From: CAWCQC01 sp963819905
Lineage (GTDB): Bacteria > Actinomycetota > Thermoleophilia > Gaiellales > Gaiellaceae
Assembly: GCA_963819905.1 (NCBI GenBank)
Contig: CAWFXP010000012.1
Coordinates: 248,001-312,000, forward strand
Length of the DNA: 64,000 nucleotides
Direction of reading: 5' to 3'
The translations under genes and the position numbers were made by a program. The notes under the pieces were generated by a model that had not been told where the DNA came from, did no database searches, and was given only the letters and a program-made list of their open reading frames with translations. Below are positions 7,946-17,080 of the stretch, piece after piece (positions within the stretch are counted from its first letter, which is position 1; every line of letters starts with the position of its first letter).

Positions 7946-9427
7946 CTACTGCGCGGGCTCGGAGTCGCTCGCGGGCGCGGGCTCTGGCTCGAGGTCGCCG
8001 TCGACGTTCGCCGGCTCGACGTCGACCGGGTCGTCCGCGGGCGCCTCGGGCTCTTCGACAGCCGCCTCGACAGGTTCGGCAGCCTCGACAGATTCGCCCA
8101 CCGCCTCGGCGTCCTCGAGAGCCTCCGGCTCGTCGACCTGAGCCTCCGGCTCGTCGACCTGAGCCTCCGGCTCGTCGATCGGAGCCTCGGCCTCGCCGAT
8201 CGGAGCCTCGTCCGCGCCCTCCTCCGCCTCGCCCTCGACGACCTCGTCCGCGGCTGCGGGGACCGGGGCCGGCGTGAACGAGACGCCGCCGATCGGCGGG
8301 CGCACCTCGTCCGTGGGCTCGACGCGCTTCAGAGACAGGGACAGCCGGCGCCGGTCGGCGTCCATCTCGATGATCTTCACCGTGACGACCTCGCCCTGGG
8401 AGACGATCTCGCGCGGGTTCTCGACGTGGTGCTGGGCGAGCTCGGAGATGTGGACGAGCCCCTCGACGCCGGGAAGGATCTCGACGAAGGCGCCGAAGGT
8501 GACGACCTTCGTCACGCGCCCCTCGACGACGTCGCCCTCCTGGTAGGCGTCGATGACCTGCTGCCACGGGTCGGACTGCGTCTGCTTGAGACCGAGGGAG
8601 ATGCGCTGCCGGTCGCGGTCGATGTCGAGGACCTTGACGCGAACGGCCTGGCCGATGTCGAGCACCTCGGACGGGTGGTTGACGTGGCTCCAGGAGAGCT
8701 CGGAGATGTGGATCAGGCCGTCGATGCCCTCGAGGTCGACGAAGGCGCCGAAATCGACGATGTTCGAGATCGTCCCCTCGACCACGTCGCCCGGCGAGAG
8801 CCGGTCGAGGATCGCCTGGCGCATCTCCTTCCGCTCGTCCTCGAGCACGGCCCGCCGCGAGAGGACGACGTTGTTCCGGCTGCGGTTCAGCTCGATGACC
8901 CGGCAGCGGAGCTTCGAGCCGAGGAACTCGTCGAGGTTCTGCACCCTCCGGATGTCGACGAGCGAGGCGGGCAGGAAGCCGCGGACGCCGAGGTCGAGGA
9001 TGAGACCACCCTTGACGACCTCGATGACCGTACCCTCGACCGCCTCGCCGCTCTCGGAGGCAGCCTCGATGCGCTTCCAGGCCATCTCGAAGCGGGCGCG
9101 CTTCTTCGACAGGATCAAGCGCCCGTCGGCGTCCTCCTTGGTCATCACGAGCGCGTCGATCTCGTCGCCGAGCTGCACCTCGTCGGCCGGGTTCACCGAG
9201 CGGCGGATCGAGAGCTCCGAGACGGGGATGACCCCCTCGGACTTGTAGCCGATGTCGACGAGGACCTCGTCCTTGTCGACGCGCACGACGGTGCCGCGAA
9301 CGACCTCCCCTTCGTTGATCACGGGGATCGTCGCGTCGTAGTCGGGAATCAGCGTCCCGTCGTCGGCTCGGATCCAGCCGGCGTCGGTCGTATCTGCTTC
9401 GGCGGTCGACTCGGTCTCGTGGGCCAT
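7946..9427 (-). CDS. rpsA: 30S ribosomal protein S1
   Basis: A 493-residue protein with four consecutive S1 (OB-fold) RNA-binding domains at about residues 40-112, 127-195, 213-285 and 298-371. The third and fourth are most canonical (GDVVEGTISNIVDFGAFVDL, GLVHISEL). After the last domain, residues about 380-493 form a highly acidic Ala/Glu/Asp/Pro tail with tandem repeats of EAQVDEP. S1 binds mRNA leaders and helps load them onto the 30S subunit; four domains are usual in Actinomycetota. It heads the rpsA-coaE-transglycosylase run. Confidence 0.95.
   Translation of the reverse strand: MAHETESTAEADTTDAGWIRADDGTLIPDYDATIPVINEGEVVRGTVVRVDKDEVLVDIGYKSEGVIPVSELSIRRSVNPADEVQLGDEIDALVMTKEDADGRLILSKKRARFEMAWKRIEAASESGEAVEGTVIEVVKGGLILDLGVRGFLPASLVDIRRVQNLDEFLGSKLRCRVIELNRSRNNVVLSRRAVLEDERKEMRQAILDRLSPGDVVEGTISNIVDFGAFVDLEGIDGLIHISELSWSHVNHPSEVLDIGQAVRVKVLDIDRDRQRISLGLKQTQSDPWQQVIDAYQEGDVVEGRVTKVVTFGAFVEILPGVEGLVHISELAQHHVENPREIVSQGEVVTVKIIEMDADRRRLSLSLKRVEPTDEVRPPIGGVSFTPAPVPAAADEVVEGEAEEGADEAPIGEAEAPIDEPEAQVDEPEAQVDEPEALEDAEAVGESVEAAEPVEAAVEEPEAPADDPVDVEPANVDGDLEPEPAPASDSEPAQ
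8119..8181. repeat. 21-bp tandem repeat encoding the acidic tail of S1
   Basis: Three back-to-back copies of GAGCCTCCGGCTCGTCGACCT (21 bp; the third ends in a variant) begin at 8119, 8140 and 8161. Read on the minus strand inside rpsA they encode repeats of seven residues such as DEPEAQV. Shorter degenerate copies follow on both sides. A perfect in-frame repeat of this kind is prone to length change by slippage. Confidence 0.85.
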
Positions 9428-9498
9428 CAGGAAGCGCGTAGTCTAGCAACGGATCCTGGAACTGACAGCCCGTGGAGCGGGATCGGTAGCGTTCGGGC

Positions 9499-11341
9499 AT
9501 GCCGCCGCAGATCCCACTCGTTCCGCGCGAAGTCCTGTTCGGAAACCCCGAGCGGTTCTCGCCCCGCATCTCGCCCGACGGCGCGCCGGCTGGCCTGGCT
9601 CGCGCCGCACGAAGGCGTCCTGAACGTGTGGCTGCGCACGGTGGGCGCCGACGACGATCGGGTCGTGACGGACGACGACGACCGGGGGATCCGCCAGTTC
9701 TTCTGGGGCCCCGACAACCGGCGCATCCTGTACCTCCAGGATCGGGGCGGCGACGAGAACTGGCGGCTGTACGACGTCGAGCTCGAGACGGGTGAGCAGC
9801 GAGACCTGACGCCGTTCGAGGGCGTCCAGGCACGCGTCGAGCACGTCGACAAGCACTTCCCCGACCGGATCCTCGTCTGCCTGAACCGGGAGAACCCGGA
9901 GCTGCACGACGTCTTCGAGCTCTCGCTCGCGAGCGGCGAGCTCACGAAGGTCGTGGAGAACACGGGCTACGTCGGTTTCGTCGCCGACGGGCGCTTCGAC
10001 GTGCGCGCGGCCGTCGCACCGACCGAGGACGGCGGCATGGAGATCTCGGTCCGCGACACGACCGACGCGCCGTGGCGGACGATCCTCGCGGTCGGGCAGG
10101 AGGACGCGCTGACCACCCATCCGCTCGCGTTCTCCGAGGACGGTCGCCGCCTGCTGGCGCTGTCGTCGGCGGGCGCCGACACGAGCCGGCTCGTCTGGCT
10201 CGACTGCGCGGACGGGTCGGAGCTCTTGGTCGCGGAAGACCCGGACTACGACATCGCCGGCGCCCGGCTCCACCCGGACACGCACGAGCCGCAGATCGTC
10301 CTCGTCTCCCGCGAGCGCATGGACTACCTGGTGCTGGACGCCTCGGTCGCCGACGAACTCGAGCGCCTGCGCAGCCTCGATGCGGGCGACCTCGCCTTCG
10401 CTGGGCACGACGATGCCGACCGGACGTGGCTCGTCGGCTTCACGAAGGACGACGGGCCGATCAGCTACTACGCCTACGATCGCGAGCTCGGCGAGTCGAC
10501 CTTTCTCTTCGAGCACCAGCCGGCGCTCGGCCGCTACGAGCTGGCCGGGATGGAGCCGTTCTCGTTCACGGCCCGGGACGGGCTGGAGATTCACGGCTAT
10601 CTCACCTTTCCGCCCGGTTCCGAGCGGTCGGGGGGGCTCGCTGCCGTCGTCAACGTCCACGGCGGCCCATGGGTGCGGGACACCTGGGGCTACGACCCCG
10701 AGGCGCAGTGGCTCGCGAACCGCGGCTACCTCTGCGTCCAGGTCAACTACCGCGGGTCGACGGGCTACGGCAAGGCGTTCGTGAGCGCGGGCGACCGGGA
10801 GTGGGGCCGCAAGATGCACGACGACCTCGTCGACGCCGTCGACTGGGTCGTCGACCAGGGCTACGCAGACCGCGAGCGGATCGGGATCTACGGCGGCTCG
10901 TACGGGGGCTACGCCGCCCTGGTGGGCGCCGCCTTCACGCCGGACGTCTTCCGCTGCGCGGTGGACGTCGTCGGCCCTTCGAACCTGAAGACGCTGATCG
11001 AGTCGATCCCGCCGTACTGGGCGCCGCTCGTGCGGCAGTTCCACACCCGGATCGGCGACCCGGCGAGCGACGGCGAGCTTCTCTGGGAGCGCTCACCGCT
11101 GTCGCGGGCAGGTGACATCCGCATCCCGCTCCTCATCGTCCAGGGCGCAAACGACCCGCGGGTGAAGCAGGCCGAGAGCGAGCAGATCGTGGCAGCGTTG
11201 CGCGAGAAGGGCATCCCGCACGAGTACCTGCTCTTCGAGGACGAGGGCCACGGCTTCGCGAAGCCCGAGAACCGCCTGCGGTTCTACGCCGCCGCCGAGC
11301 GCTTCCTGGCCGAGCACCTCGGCGGGCGCTTCGAGGCCTAG
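9499..11341 (+). CDS. Prolyl oligopeptidase family (S9) serine peptidase, interrupted by a +1 frameshift
   Basis: ATG at 9499 opens PLVPREVLFGNPERFSPRIS, the usual start of S9 peptidases, but after about 29 codons the homology moves to another frame (RLAWLAPHEGVLNVWLRTVG onward). Dropping one base near 9586 (gcg-c-cgg) restores one frame of 613 residues. A beta-propeller comes first, then the alpha/beta-hydrolase domain with nucleophile GIYGGSYGGYAALVG, Asp in VQGANDPRVKQ and His in DEGHGFAKPENR. Members cleave short peptides in the cytoplasm; specificity is unknown. It is divergent from rpsA. Confidence 0.85.
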
Positions 11342-11344
11342 CAA

Positions 11345-11365
11345 GCGCCCGGCTTCGCCGGGCGC
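11345..11365 (+). terminator. GC-rich hairpin just after the S9 peptidase stop
   Basis: A perfect 9-bp stem, GCGCCCGGC-ttc-GCCGGGCGC, begins 3 bp after the stop codon. There is no T-run, which is common for terminators in GC-rich actinobacteria. A second perfect 8-bp hairpin (TCGCCGCC-gaca-GGCGGCGA) lies at 11407-11426. Termination is inferred from position and structure only. Confidence 0.5.
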
Positions 11366-11430
11366 GCGCAGCGGCCGCGCCGAAGGCGCCAGGCCGCGGA
11401 GACTCATCGCCGCCGACAGGCGGCGACATC

Positions 11431-11760
11431 GGACGGGTCCGGCCCCTACGAAGGGCCACACGGCAACCCCCCGTTCATCGGCCACACGCGACCCCCGATC
11501 AAGGCGTAGGGGCGGGACCTGTCCCGCCCGAGGGCCCGCCCCCGAACAGAGGGCCGGACAGGTCCGGCCCCTACCGAAACGCCACACGGCAACCCTCCGT
11601 ACATCGGCCACACCGCAACCCCGATCAAGGCGTAGGGGCGGGACCTGTCCCGGCCCGAAAGCCGCGTCCGGCTAGGCCACAGCGCCCCCCGATCATCGGC
11701 CCCGCGCCCCGATCCGTGCGCCGTCGCCCGTCGTGCGGCCGGACAGGTCCGAGCCCTCCC
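11431..11760. repeat. Cluster of REP-like palindromes in a 126-bp tandem duplication (gene-free stretch 11342-11834)
   Basis: The 493 bases between the S9 peptidase and polA hold no credible gene. They contain palindromes of type GGGCGGGACCTGTCCCGCCC with GTAGGG at one end: about 11506-11529 (forward), 11551-11574 (reverse), 11632-11656 (forward, one extra base), 11736-11758 (reverse, degenerate), and a half-copy at 11431-11449. The block from 11456 is repeated with a 126-bp period at 11582 (both start ccacacggcaaccc and include gatcaaggcgtaggggcggg). The apparent extension of polA through this region is an artefact of its frameshift. Confidence 0.8.
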
Positions 11761-11834
11761 GTGCTCGGAAACGCGTCGCGCCTCGCGGCCTTCCGGGCTG
11801 GGCGCGTCGCGCCTCGCGGCCGCGGGCCGTCGGC

Positions 11835-14418
11835 TTACGATTTCGCTTCGGTCCAGTCGTCGCCGACGCCGACGTCGACGACGAGCGGCGGGTCGAGCGC
11901 GATCGCCGCGCACATCTCCTCGCGCACGAGGTCGCGGACGGCCGAGATCTCTGCCGCGGGGACCTCGAGCAGGAGCTCGTCGTGCACCTGGAGCACGAGG
12001 CGGGCTGCCCGTCCCTCGGCCCGCAGCCGCCGCTCGATCGCGACCATCGCAACCTTGATGACGTCCGCGGCCGACCCCTGCATGATGGTGTTCACGGCGA
12101 GCCGCTCGCCCAGCGAGCGCGTCTGGCGGTTCGCGGACGCGAAGCTCCGGGATCGGCCTCCTTCTTCCGAGCAGCGTCCGGACGTAGCCGTCCCGCTCGG
12201 CCTGCTCGATCGTGCGCTGGATGAAGTCCTGGACGTACGGGAAGCGGGCCAGGTAGGTGTCGATGTAGGCGCCCGCCTCCTCCCGTGAGATGTCGAGCTG
12301 GTCGGCGAGGCCGAAGGCGCTGATGCCGTAGATGATCCCGAAGTTGACCGCCTTCGCGCGCCCTCGCTCGTCCTTCGTCAGCGACGCCTGATCCTTGCCG
12401 AGCACCTCGGCCGCGGTGGCGGCGTGGATGTCGTCACCGCGCTGGAACGCCTCGCGAAGCTTGGGCTCGCCCGAGACGTGGGCGAGGATGCGCAGCTCGA
12501 CCTGCGAGTAGTCGGCCGAGAGCAGCTTTCGCCCCTGCTCGGCGACGAACGCGCTGCGGATGGATCGCCCTAGCTCGGTCCGGATCGGGATCGACTGGAG
12601 GTTCGGGTTCGACGTCGAGAGCCGTCCCGTCGCCGCGACGGTCTGGTTGAAGTGCGTGTGCAGGCGCCCGTCCTCCGGCGAGATGAGGTCGGGAAGCGGG
12701 CCGAGGTACGTGTTCAGGAGCTTCGAGTACTCCCGCCACTCCTCGATCAGCGGCACGATCGGGTGCGCGTCCCGGAGGCCCCGCAGCACGCGGGTGTCGG
12801 TCGAGTACCCGGTCTTGCCCTTGCGCCCCGGCTCGAGCCCGAGCGTCTCGAACAGGATCCGCGCGACCTGCTGCGTGGAGCCGAGCACGAACGGCTCGCC
12901 CGCGAGCTCCTGGGCGCGTGCCTCGAGCTCCTCGACGCGATCGGCCAGGCGGGCGGTGATCTCGCCCATGCGGTAGGCGTCGATCCGCACACCGGCGTCT
13001 TCCATCCGGCGAAGGACGACGGCGAGGGGAAGCTCGACGTCCCGGTAGAGCGGTTCCATCTCGAGCGCCGCCACACGCTCCGCGAGCGGCGCCGCGAGCG
13101 CTCGAATCGACGCCGCCGCACGAACGAGCGCCGCCGTCTCCTCGTCGGCGGGGGGCTCTGGCGAAACCTCGACGCCGTACTCGGCGGCGAGGTCGTCGAG
13201 GGCGTACGTCGAGCGACCGGGCTCGATCAGGTAGGCGGCGATCTCCGTGTCCTCAGCAGGAGCGTCCTGGAGGCGCACGAGCTCCTGCGGGAGCGCCGCG
13301 AAGGCATGGCAGACGAGCTCGCTCTCGCGCAGCGCGTCCGGGTGAAGCCGGCCGACGGCAACCGGCTCGCCGTCCCGTGCGAGCGCGGCGGCGCCGTCGG
13401 CGACGGCGATGCAGATCCGCCCAGCCGCGGAGCCGAGCTCGCCCTCGACCCAGGCGACCGGAGTCGTCTCGACCGCGGCCGGCTCGGCCGAGGGAAGCGC
13501 CGCGTCGAGCTCGTCGACGCGACGGAGGAGGTTGCGGAACTCGAAGCGCCTGAACATCTCACGGAGCTCCGAGCGATCGGGCGGCGCGAGCACGAGCGCC
13601 CCGGGGTCGAAGTCGAGGTCGAGGTCGCGGCGCATCGTGGCGAGCTGCTTCGAGAGCAGCGCCTGCTCCTCGTGCTCGCGAATCGCCTTCGCACGCCCCG
13701 GCGACAGGTCGTCCGCGTGCTCGACGACCTCCTCGAGCGACCCGTACTGCGCGATCAGCTGGCCCGCCGTCTTGTCGCCGATCCCCGGAACGCCGGGAAT
13801 GTTGTCGGACGTGTCCCCCTTCAGGCCGATGAAGTCGGGCACCTGGGCCGGGGAGACGCCGTAGCGGGCCTCGACCCGCTCCGGCGTGTAGACCTGCACG
13901 TCGGCGACGCCGCGCGGGGTCATCATCAGGCACACGTTCTCCGAGCACAGTTGGAACGCGTCCCGGTCGGTCGAGACGACGCAGGTCTTCACGTCCGCCA
14001 CGTCGGCGCGGGTCGCGAGCGTCGCGATGACGTCGTCGGCCTCCCAGCCCTCGAACTCGAGGTTCCGGTAGCCGAATGCCTCGACGAGGGGGCGGAAGTA
14101 CGGGAACTGCTCCCGCAGCAGATCTGGCATCGGCCGGCGCTCCGACTTGTAGGCCTCGTCGACCTCGAGCCGGTGGACAGGTCGGGTGTCCCAGGCGACC
14201 GCGACGCCCTTCGGCCGGTAGTCGACGAGCAGCTTGAAGAGCATGTTGACGAAGCCGAGGAGCGCGTTCGTCGGAAATCCCTCCGACGTCGCGAGCTCCT
14301 CGGGCAGCGCGAAGTAGGCGCGGTACGCGAGGTTGTTGCCGTCGACGAGGAACAGCTCCGACTCCCGGGCGGGGCCGTCGTCGACCTGGAGCTCCTCCCC
14401 GGTCAGCGTCTTCGGCAC
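11835..14418 (-). CDS. polA: DNA polymerase I, interrupted by a +1 frameshift before motif C
   Basis: The N-terminal 5'-3' exonuclease domain is complete (LFLVDGNNLAYRAYFALPEE, GWEADDVIATLA, GDTSDNIPGVPGIGDKTA). The middle 3'-5' exonuclease-like domain shows no recognisable DxE metal motif, so proofreading is probably absent. The polymerase domain has motif A (SADYSQVELRILAHVSG) and motif B (RGRAKAVNFGIIYGISAFG). After RRRPIPEL the frame changes, and the rest (SANRQTRSLGERLAVNT to motif C LVLQVHDELLLEV) ends at 11835. One extra base near 12138-12142 explains it; the corrected length is 860 residues. Uncorrected, motif C and activity would be lost, so an indel in the sequence is likely. Confidence 0.92.
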
Positions 14419-14428
14419 GGTTCCGAGT

Positions 14429-15670
14429 CTACGGCTTCAGTGTCCAGGTCACGTCGCGGGCCTCGATCGGGAGCTGGGCGAGCTCGCGGCCGGACGGCCA
14501 CTCGAGCAGGAGGATGCCGGCATCCGTGGCTGCGGCCAGGAATCGCCCGCTCGGCGACCAGGAGACCCAGCGGGCGCTCGCCGCCCGGAAGAACCGCCCC
14601 CCGCCCCCGACGCGGAGGACCACTGCCCGGCCGGTGGACCCGTCGAAGTACCAGATCGCCTCGCCGTCCGGCGCGATCCCGAGGGCGACCGGGAACGTCC
14701 TCGGAGGCAGACCGGCGGCGAACTCCACGTCCCCCCGGTCCGAGACGAGCGCGATCGCGGCGGCGGCCGGAAGGAAGCGGGTGGGGCTCACCGTCGAGAC
14801 CGCGACGAGGAGCTCGTCCTGCCCGCCGGCCAAGGCGCTGACGCCCACGCGCTCGCCCTCGCTCGGTTTCGGCACGAGCCCCGCGAGCGCCGGGCCCGCC
14901 GCGAGCGGCTGTCCGTCGATCGAGATCGAGCGAGGCGGGCCCGCGGCCGTGGCGAGACGGCCGTCGGCGAGCCAGGCAGGGAAGCAACGGTCGGCCAGGT
15001 CGGCGCCGCCGGCAGCAGGCGAGATGATGTCGACGGTGTTGCCCTCGCGGGTCCCGTAGCACACGGCGAAGGCGCTCCCGTCGGGTCGCCAGGTGATCTC
15101 CGAGCCGAGGATCCCCGGCGTGTGCCGAACGAGGCTCTCCGCTTCGCCGCGCTCCTCGAGGAGCACGAGGCCGCGACCGGTGAGGCCATCGGCTCGCTGA
15201 GAGGTGACCGAGACGGCTACGTCACCAGTGGGTGAAGGCCAGGTGCGGCAGTGCTCGCCCACGACCTCGAGGACCGAGCCGGAGCTGACGTCGATCGACG
15301 CGACCCGGCAGGAGGTGGACGACCACCACAGGATGCCCCCCTCCTCGCGCAGCGCCCCCGGCAGCGGGACGATCGCCGGCAGTTCGTCCGAGACGGTCTC
15401 CGGCGGGGTCGTCTCGACCGGCTGCGTCGCCGTCTCGGCCGTCGACGATGCCCGGCGGGCCGGCTCCGACGAGGCGCCGACGCGGATGCCGGTGACGATG
15501 GCGGCGAGCGCGATGGCTGCAAGCCCGAGCGCGAGGCCCGTGTCGAGCCACCGGCGCCGCGCCCGGCGCCTATTCCTCGCCGAGATAGGTCTTTCGGACT
15601 CGCTCGTTGTCCCGCAGCACTTTCGCGTCGTCCGCCAGTGCGACCTGCCCGATCTCGAGCACGAAGCCAC
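14429..15670 (-). CDS. Membrane-anchored protein with beta-propeller-like repeats, function unknown (start uncertain)
   Basis: After a basic stretch (RNRRRARRRWLD) there is one membrane helix (TGLALGLAAIALAAIVTGIR), a Thr/Pro/Glu-rich linker, then about 300 residues of short repeated strands (ITWRPDGSAFAVCYGTREG, ALGIAPDGEAIWYFDG, VSWSPSGRFLAAATDAG). This resembles a WD40/TolB-like propeller exposed outside the membrane. The only ATG/GTG/TTG before the helix is the ATG at 15670, which lies 101 bp inside livF. That overlap is unusual, so the true start may be a rare codon near 15580 or may be hidden by an indel. It is downstream of livF on the same strand. Confidence 0.55.
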   Translation of the reverse strand: MASCSRSGRSHWRTTRKCCGTTSESERPISARNRRRARRRWLDTGLALGLAAIALAAIVTGIRVGASSEPARRASSTAETATQPVETTPPETVSDELPAIVPLPGALREEGGILWWSSTSCRVASIDVSSGSVLEVVGEHCRTWPSPTGDVAVSVTSQRADGLTGRGLVLLEERGEAESLVRHTPGILGSEITWRPDGSAFAVCYGTREGNTVDIISPAAGGADLADRCFPAWLADGRLATAAGPPRSISIDGQPLAAGPALAGLVPKPSEGERVGVSALAGGQDELLVAVSTVSPTRFLPAAAAIALVSDRGDVEFAAGLPPRTFPVALGIAPDGEAIWYFDGSTGRAVVLRVGGGGRFFRAASARWVSWSPSGRFLAAATDAGILLLEWPSGRELAQLPIEARDVTWTLKP

Positions 15671-16307
15671 GCTTCGCGACGTCGAGCGCCATCAGCGCGT
15701 TCTGCTCGACCAGCAGGATCGGCGTGCCCTGCTGGTTGATCTCGATCACGATCTCGAAGATCTTCTCGACGAACAGCGGTGCGAGACCCATCGACGGCTC
15801 GTCGAGCATGAGCAACTTCGGCCGAGCCATCAGAGCGCGACCCATCGCGCACATCTGTTGCTCGCCGCCCGACAATGTCCCGGCCTTCTGCGATCGCCGC
15901 TCGTGAAGTCGAGGAAAGAGTCCGAACACCCGCTCGAGGTCCTCCTGCATGCCGACCTTGTCACTGCGCTGGAAGGCGCCCATCTCGAGGTTCTCGAGCA
16001 CGGTCATGCGCGGGAACAGCCGGCGCCCTTCGGGTGACTGCGAGATGCCCATCTTCACGATGTCATGCGGCCCGGTCTTGGTGATGTCCTTGCCTTGGAA
16101 CGTGATCGAGCCCTGGCGCGGATGGACGAGACCGTTGATGGTGCGCAGGGTCGTCGACTTGCCGGCCCCGTTCGAGCCGATCAGCGTCACGATCTCGCCC
16201 TCGCGTACGTCGATCGTGACGCCCTTCAGGGCGTGGATCGCGCCGTAGTAGGTGTGGACGTCCTCGAGCTTCAGTATGACGCCGTTCGATGCGCTCACAG
16301 CGCTCAT
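15570..16307 (-). CDS. livF: Branched-chain amino-acid ABC transporter ATP-binding protein LivF
   Basis: A 245-residue ATPase with Walker A GSNGAGKS, signature LSGGEQQMCAMGRALM, Walker B LLMLDEPSMGL and the H-loop region. PLFVEKIFEIVIEINQQGTP is typical of LivF-type subunits. It supplies one of the two nucleotide-binding domains of the Liv importer. Its ATG overlaps the livG stop by 4 bp (ATGA). Substrates in this family include Leu/Ile/Val and also other amino acids or amides, so the exact ligand is not certain. Confidence 0.92.
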   Translation of the reverse strand: MSAVSASNGVILKLEDVHTYYGAIHALKGVTIDVREGEIVTLIGSNGAGKSTTLRTINGLVHPRQGSITFQGKDITKTGPHDIVKMGISQSPEGRRLFPRMTVLENLEMGAFQRSDKVGMQEDLERVFGLFPRLHERRSQKAGTLSGGEQQMCAMGRALMARPKLLMLDEPSMGLAPLFVEKIFEIVIEINQQGTPILLVEQNALMALDVAKRGFVLEIGQVALADDAKVLRDNERVRKTYLGEE

Positions 16308-17080
16308 CCCGTCACCGCGGCCTTGCCGAGGTACGCCTCGATCACGCGCTCGTTCTGCTGGATCTCCTTCGGGAGACCCTCTGCGATCTTCTCGCCGTAG
16401 TCGAGGACGGTGACCCGGTCGGAGACGCCCATGACGACCTTCATGTCGTGCTCGATCATGAGGACGGTCATCTCCCGCTCGGTACGCACCCTGTCCACGA
16501 ACCGCGTGAATTCAGCGCTCTCCTGGGGGTTCATCCCGGCCGTCGGCTCGTCGAGGAGGAGCAGCTTCGGGTCGGTTGCGAGCGCCCGCGCGACCTCGAG
16601 CCGGCGCTGGTCGCCGTAGGAGAGGTTGCGCGCGTAGTCGTCGTCGACCCCCCGCAGCCCGCAGTAGCGGAGAAGCTCCCGCGCGCGATCTCTGCTTTCG
16701 CGCTCCTCGCGCCGCACGTGGGGGAGGCCCAGGATCGACCCGATGATCCCGCCCTTCGTCCGGCAGTGCATCCCGACCAGGACGTTCTCGAGGGCACTCA
16801 TCTGCTGGAAGAGCCGGATGTTCTGGAACGTGCGCCCGATGCCCCGCTCGGCGACGGCGTGCGGCGGCTTGCCGGTGATGTCCTGCCCGTCGAACTCGAC
16901 CCGGCCGGATGTAGGCTCGTAGACCCCGGTCAGCGTGTTGAAGAAGGTCGTCTTGCCGGCGCCGTTTGGCCCGATCAGGCTGACGACGGCCCCCTGCGGG
17001 ATCGTGAAATCGATGTCGTTCACGGCGACCAAGCCGCCGAACTCCTTGCGTACTTTGTCGGCAACGAGCAGGTCGGTCAT
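16304..17080 (-). CDS. livG: Branched-chain amino-acid ABC transporter ATP-binding protein LivG
   Basis: A 258-residue ATPase starting MTDLLVADKVRKEFGGL at the ATG (17078-17080) that overlaps the livM stop by 4 bp. Walker A is GPNGAGKTT, the LivG-specific GIGRTFQNIRLF segment follows, the signature is LSYGDQRRLEVARAL and Walker B LLLLDEPTAGMNP. It pairs with LivF to power the permease LivH/LivM. The long frame running on upstream is livM read out of frame. Confidence 0.93.
   Translation of the reverse strand: MTDLLVADKVRKEFGGLVAVNDIDFTIPQGAVVSLIGPNGAGKTTFFNTLTGVYEPTSGRVEFDGQDITGKPPHAVAERGIGRTFQNIRLFQQMSALENVLVGMHCRTKGGIIGSILGLPHVRREERESRDRARELLRYCGLRGVDDDYARNLSYGDQRRLEVARALATDPKLLLLDEPTAGMNPQESAEFTRFVDRVRTEREMTVLMIEHDMKVVMGVSDRVTVLDYGEKIAEGLPKEIQQNERVIEAYLGKAAVTG

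Noticed and set aside
8119..8181. CRISPR-like repeat array
   Set aside because: The units are contiguous 21-mers without spacers and encode an in-frame protein repeat in rpsA.
7655..11341. A 1228-codon plus-strand open frame
   Set aside because: Its first 1900 bases are the antisense of coaE and rpsA; only the part after about 9587 is the S9 peptidase. GC-rich DNA gives such long shadow frames.
11446..11834. Extra C-terminal region of polA
   Set aside because: This continuation passes through the palindromic repeats and results from the frameshift near 12140; the real end is at 11835.
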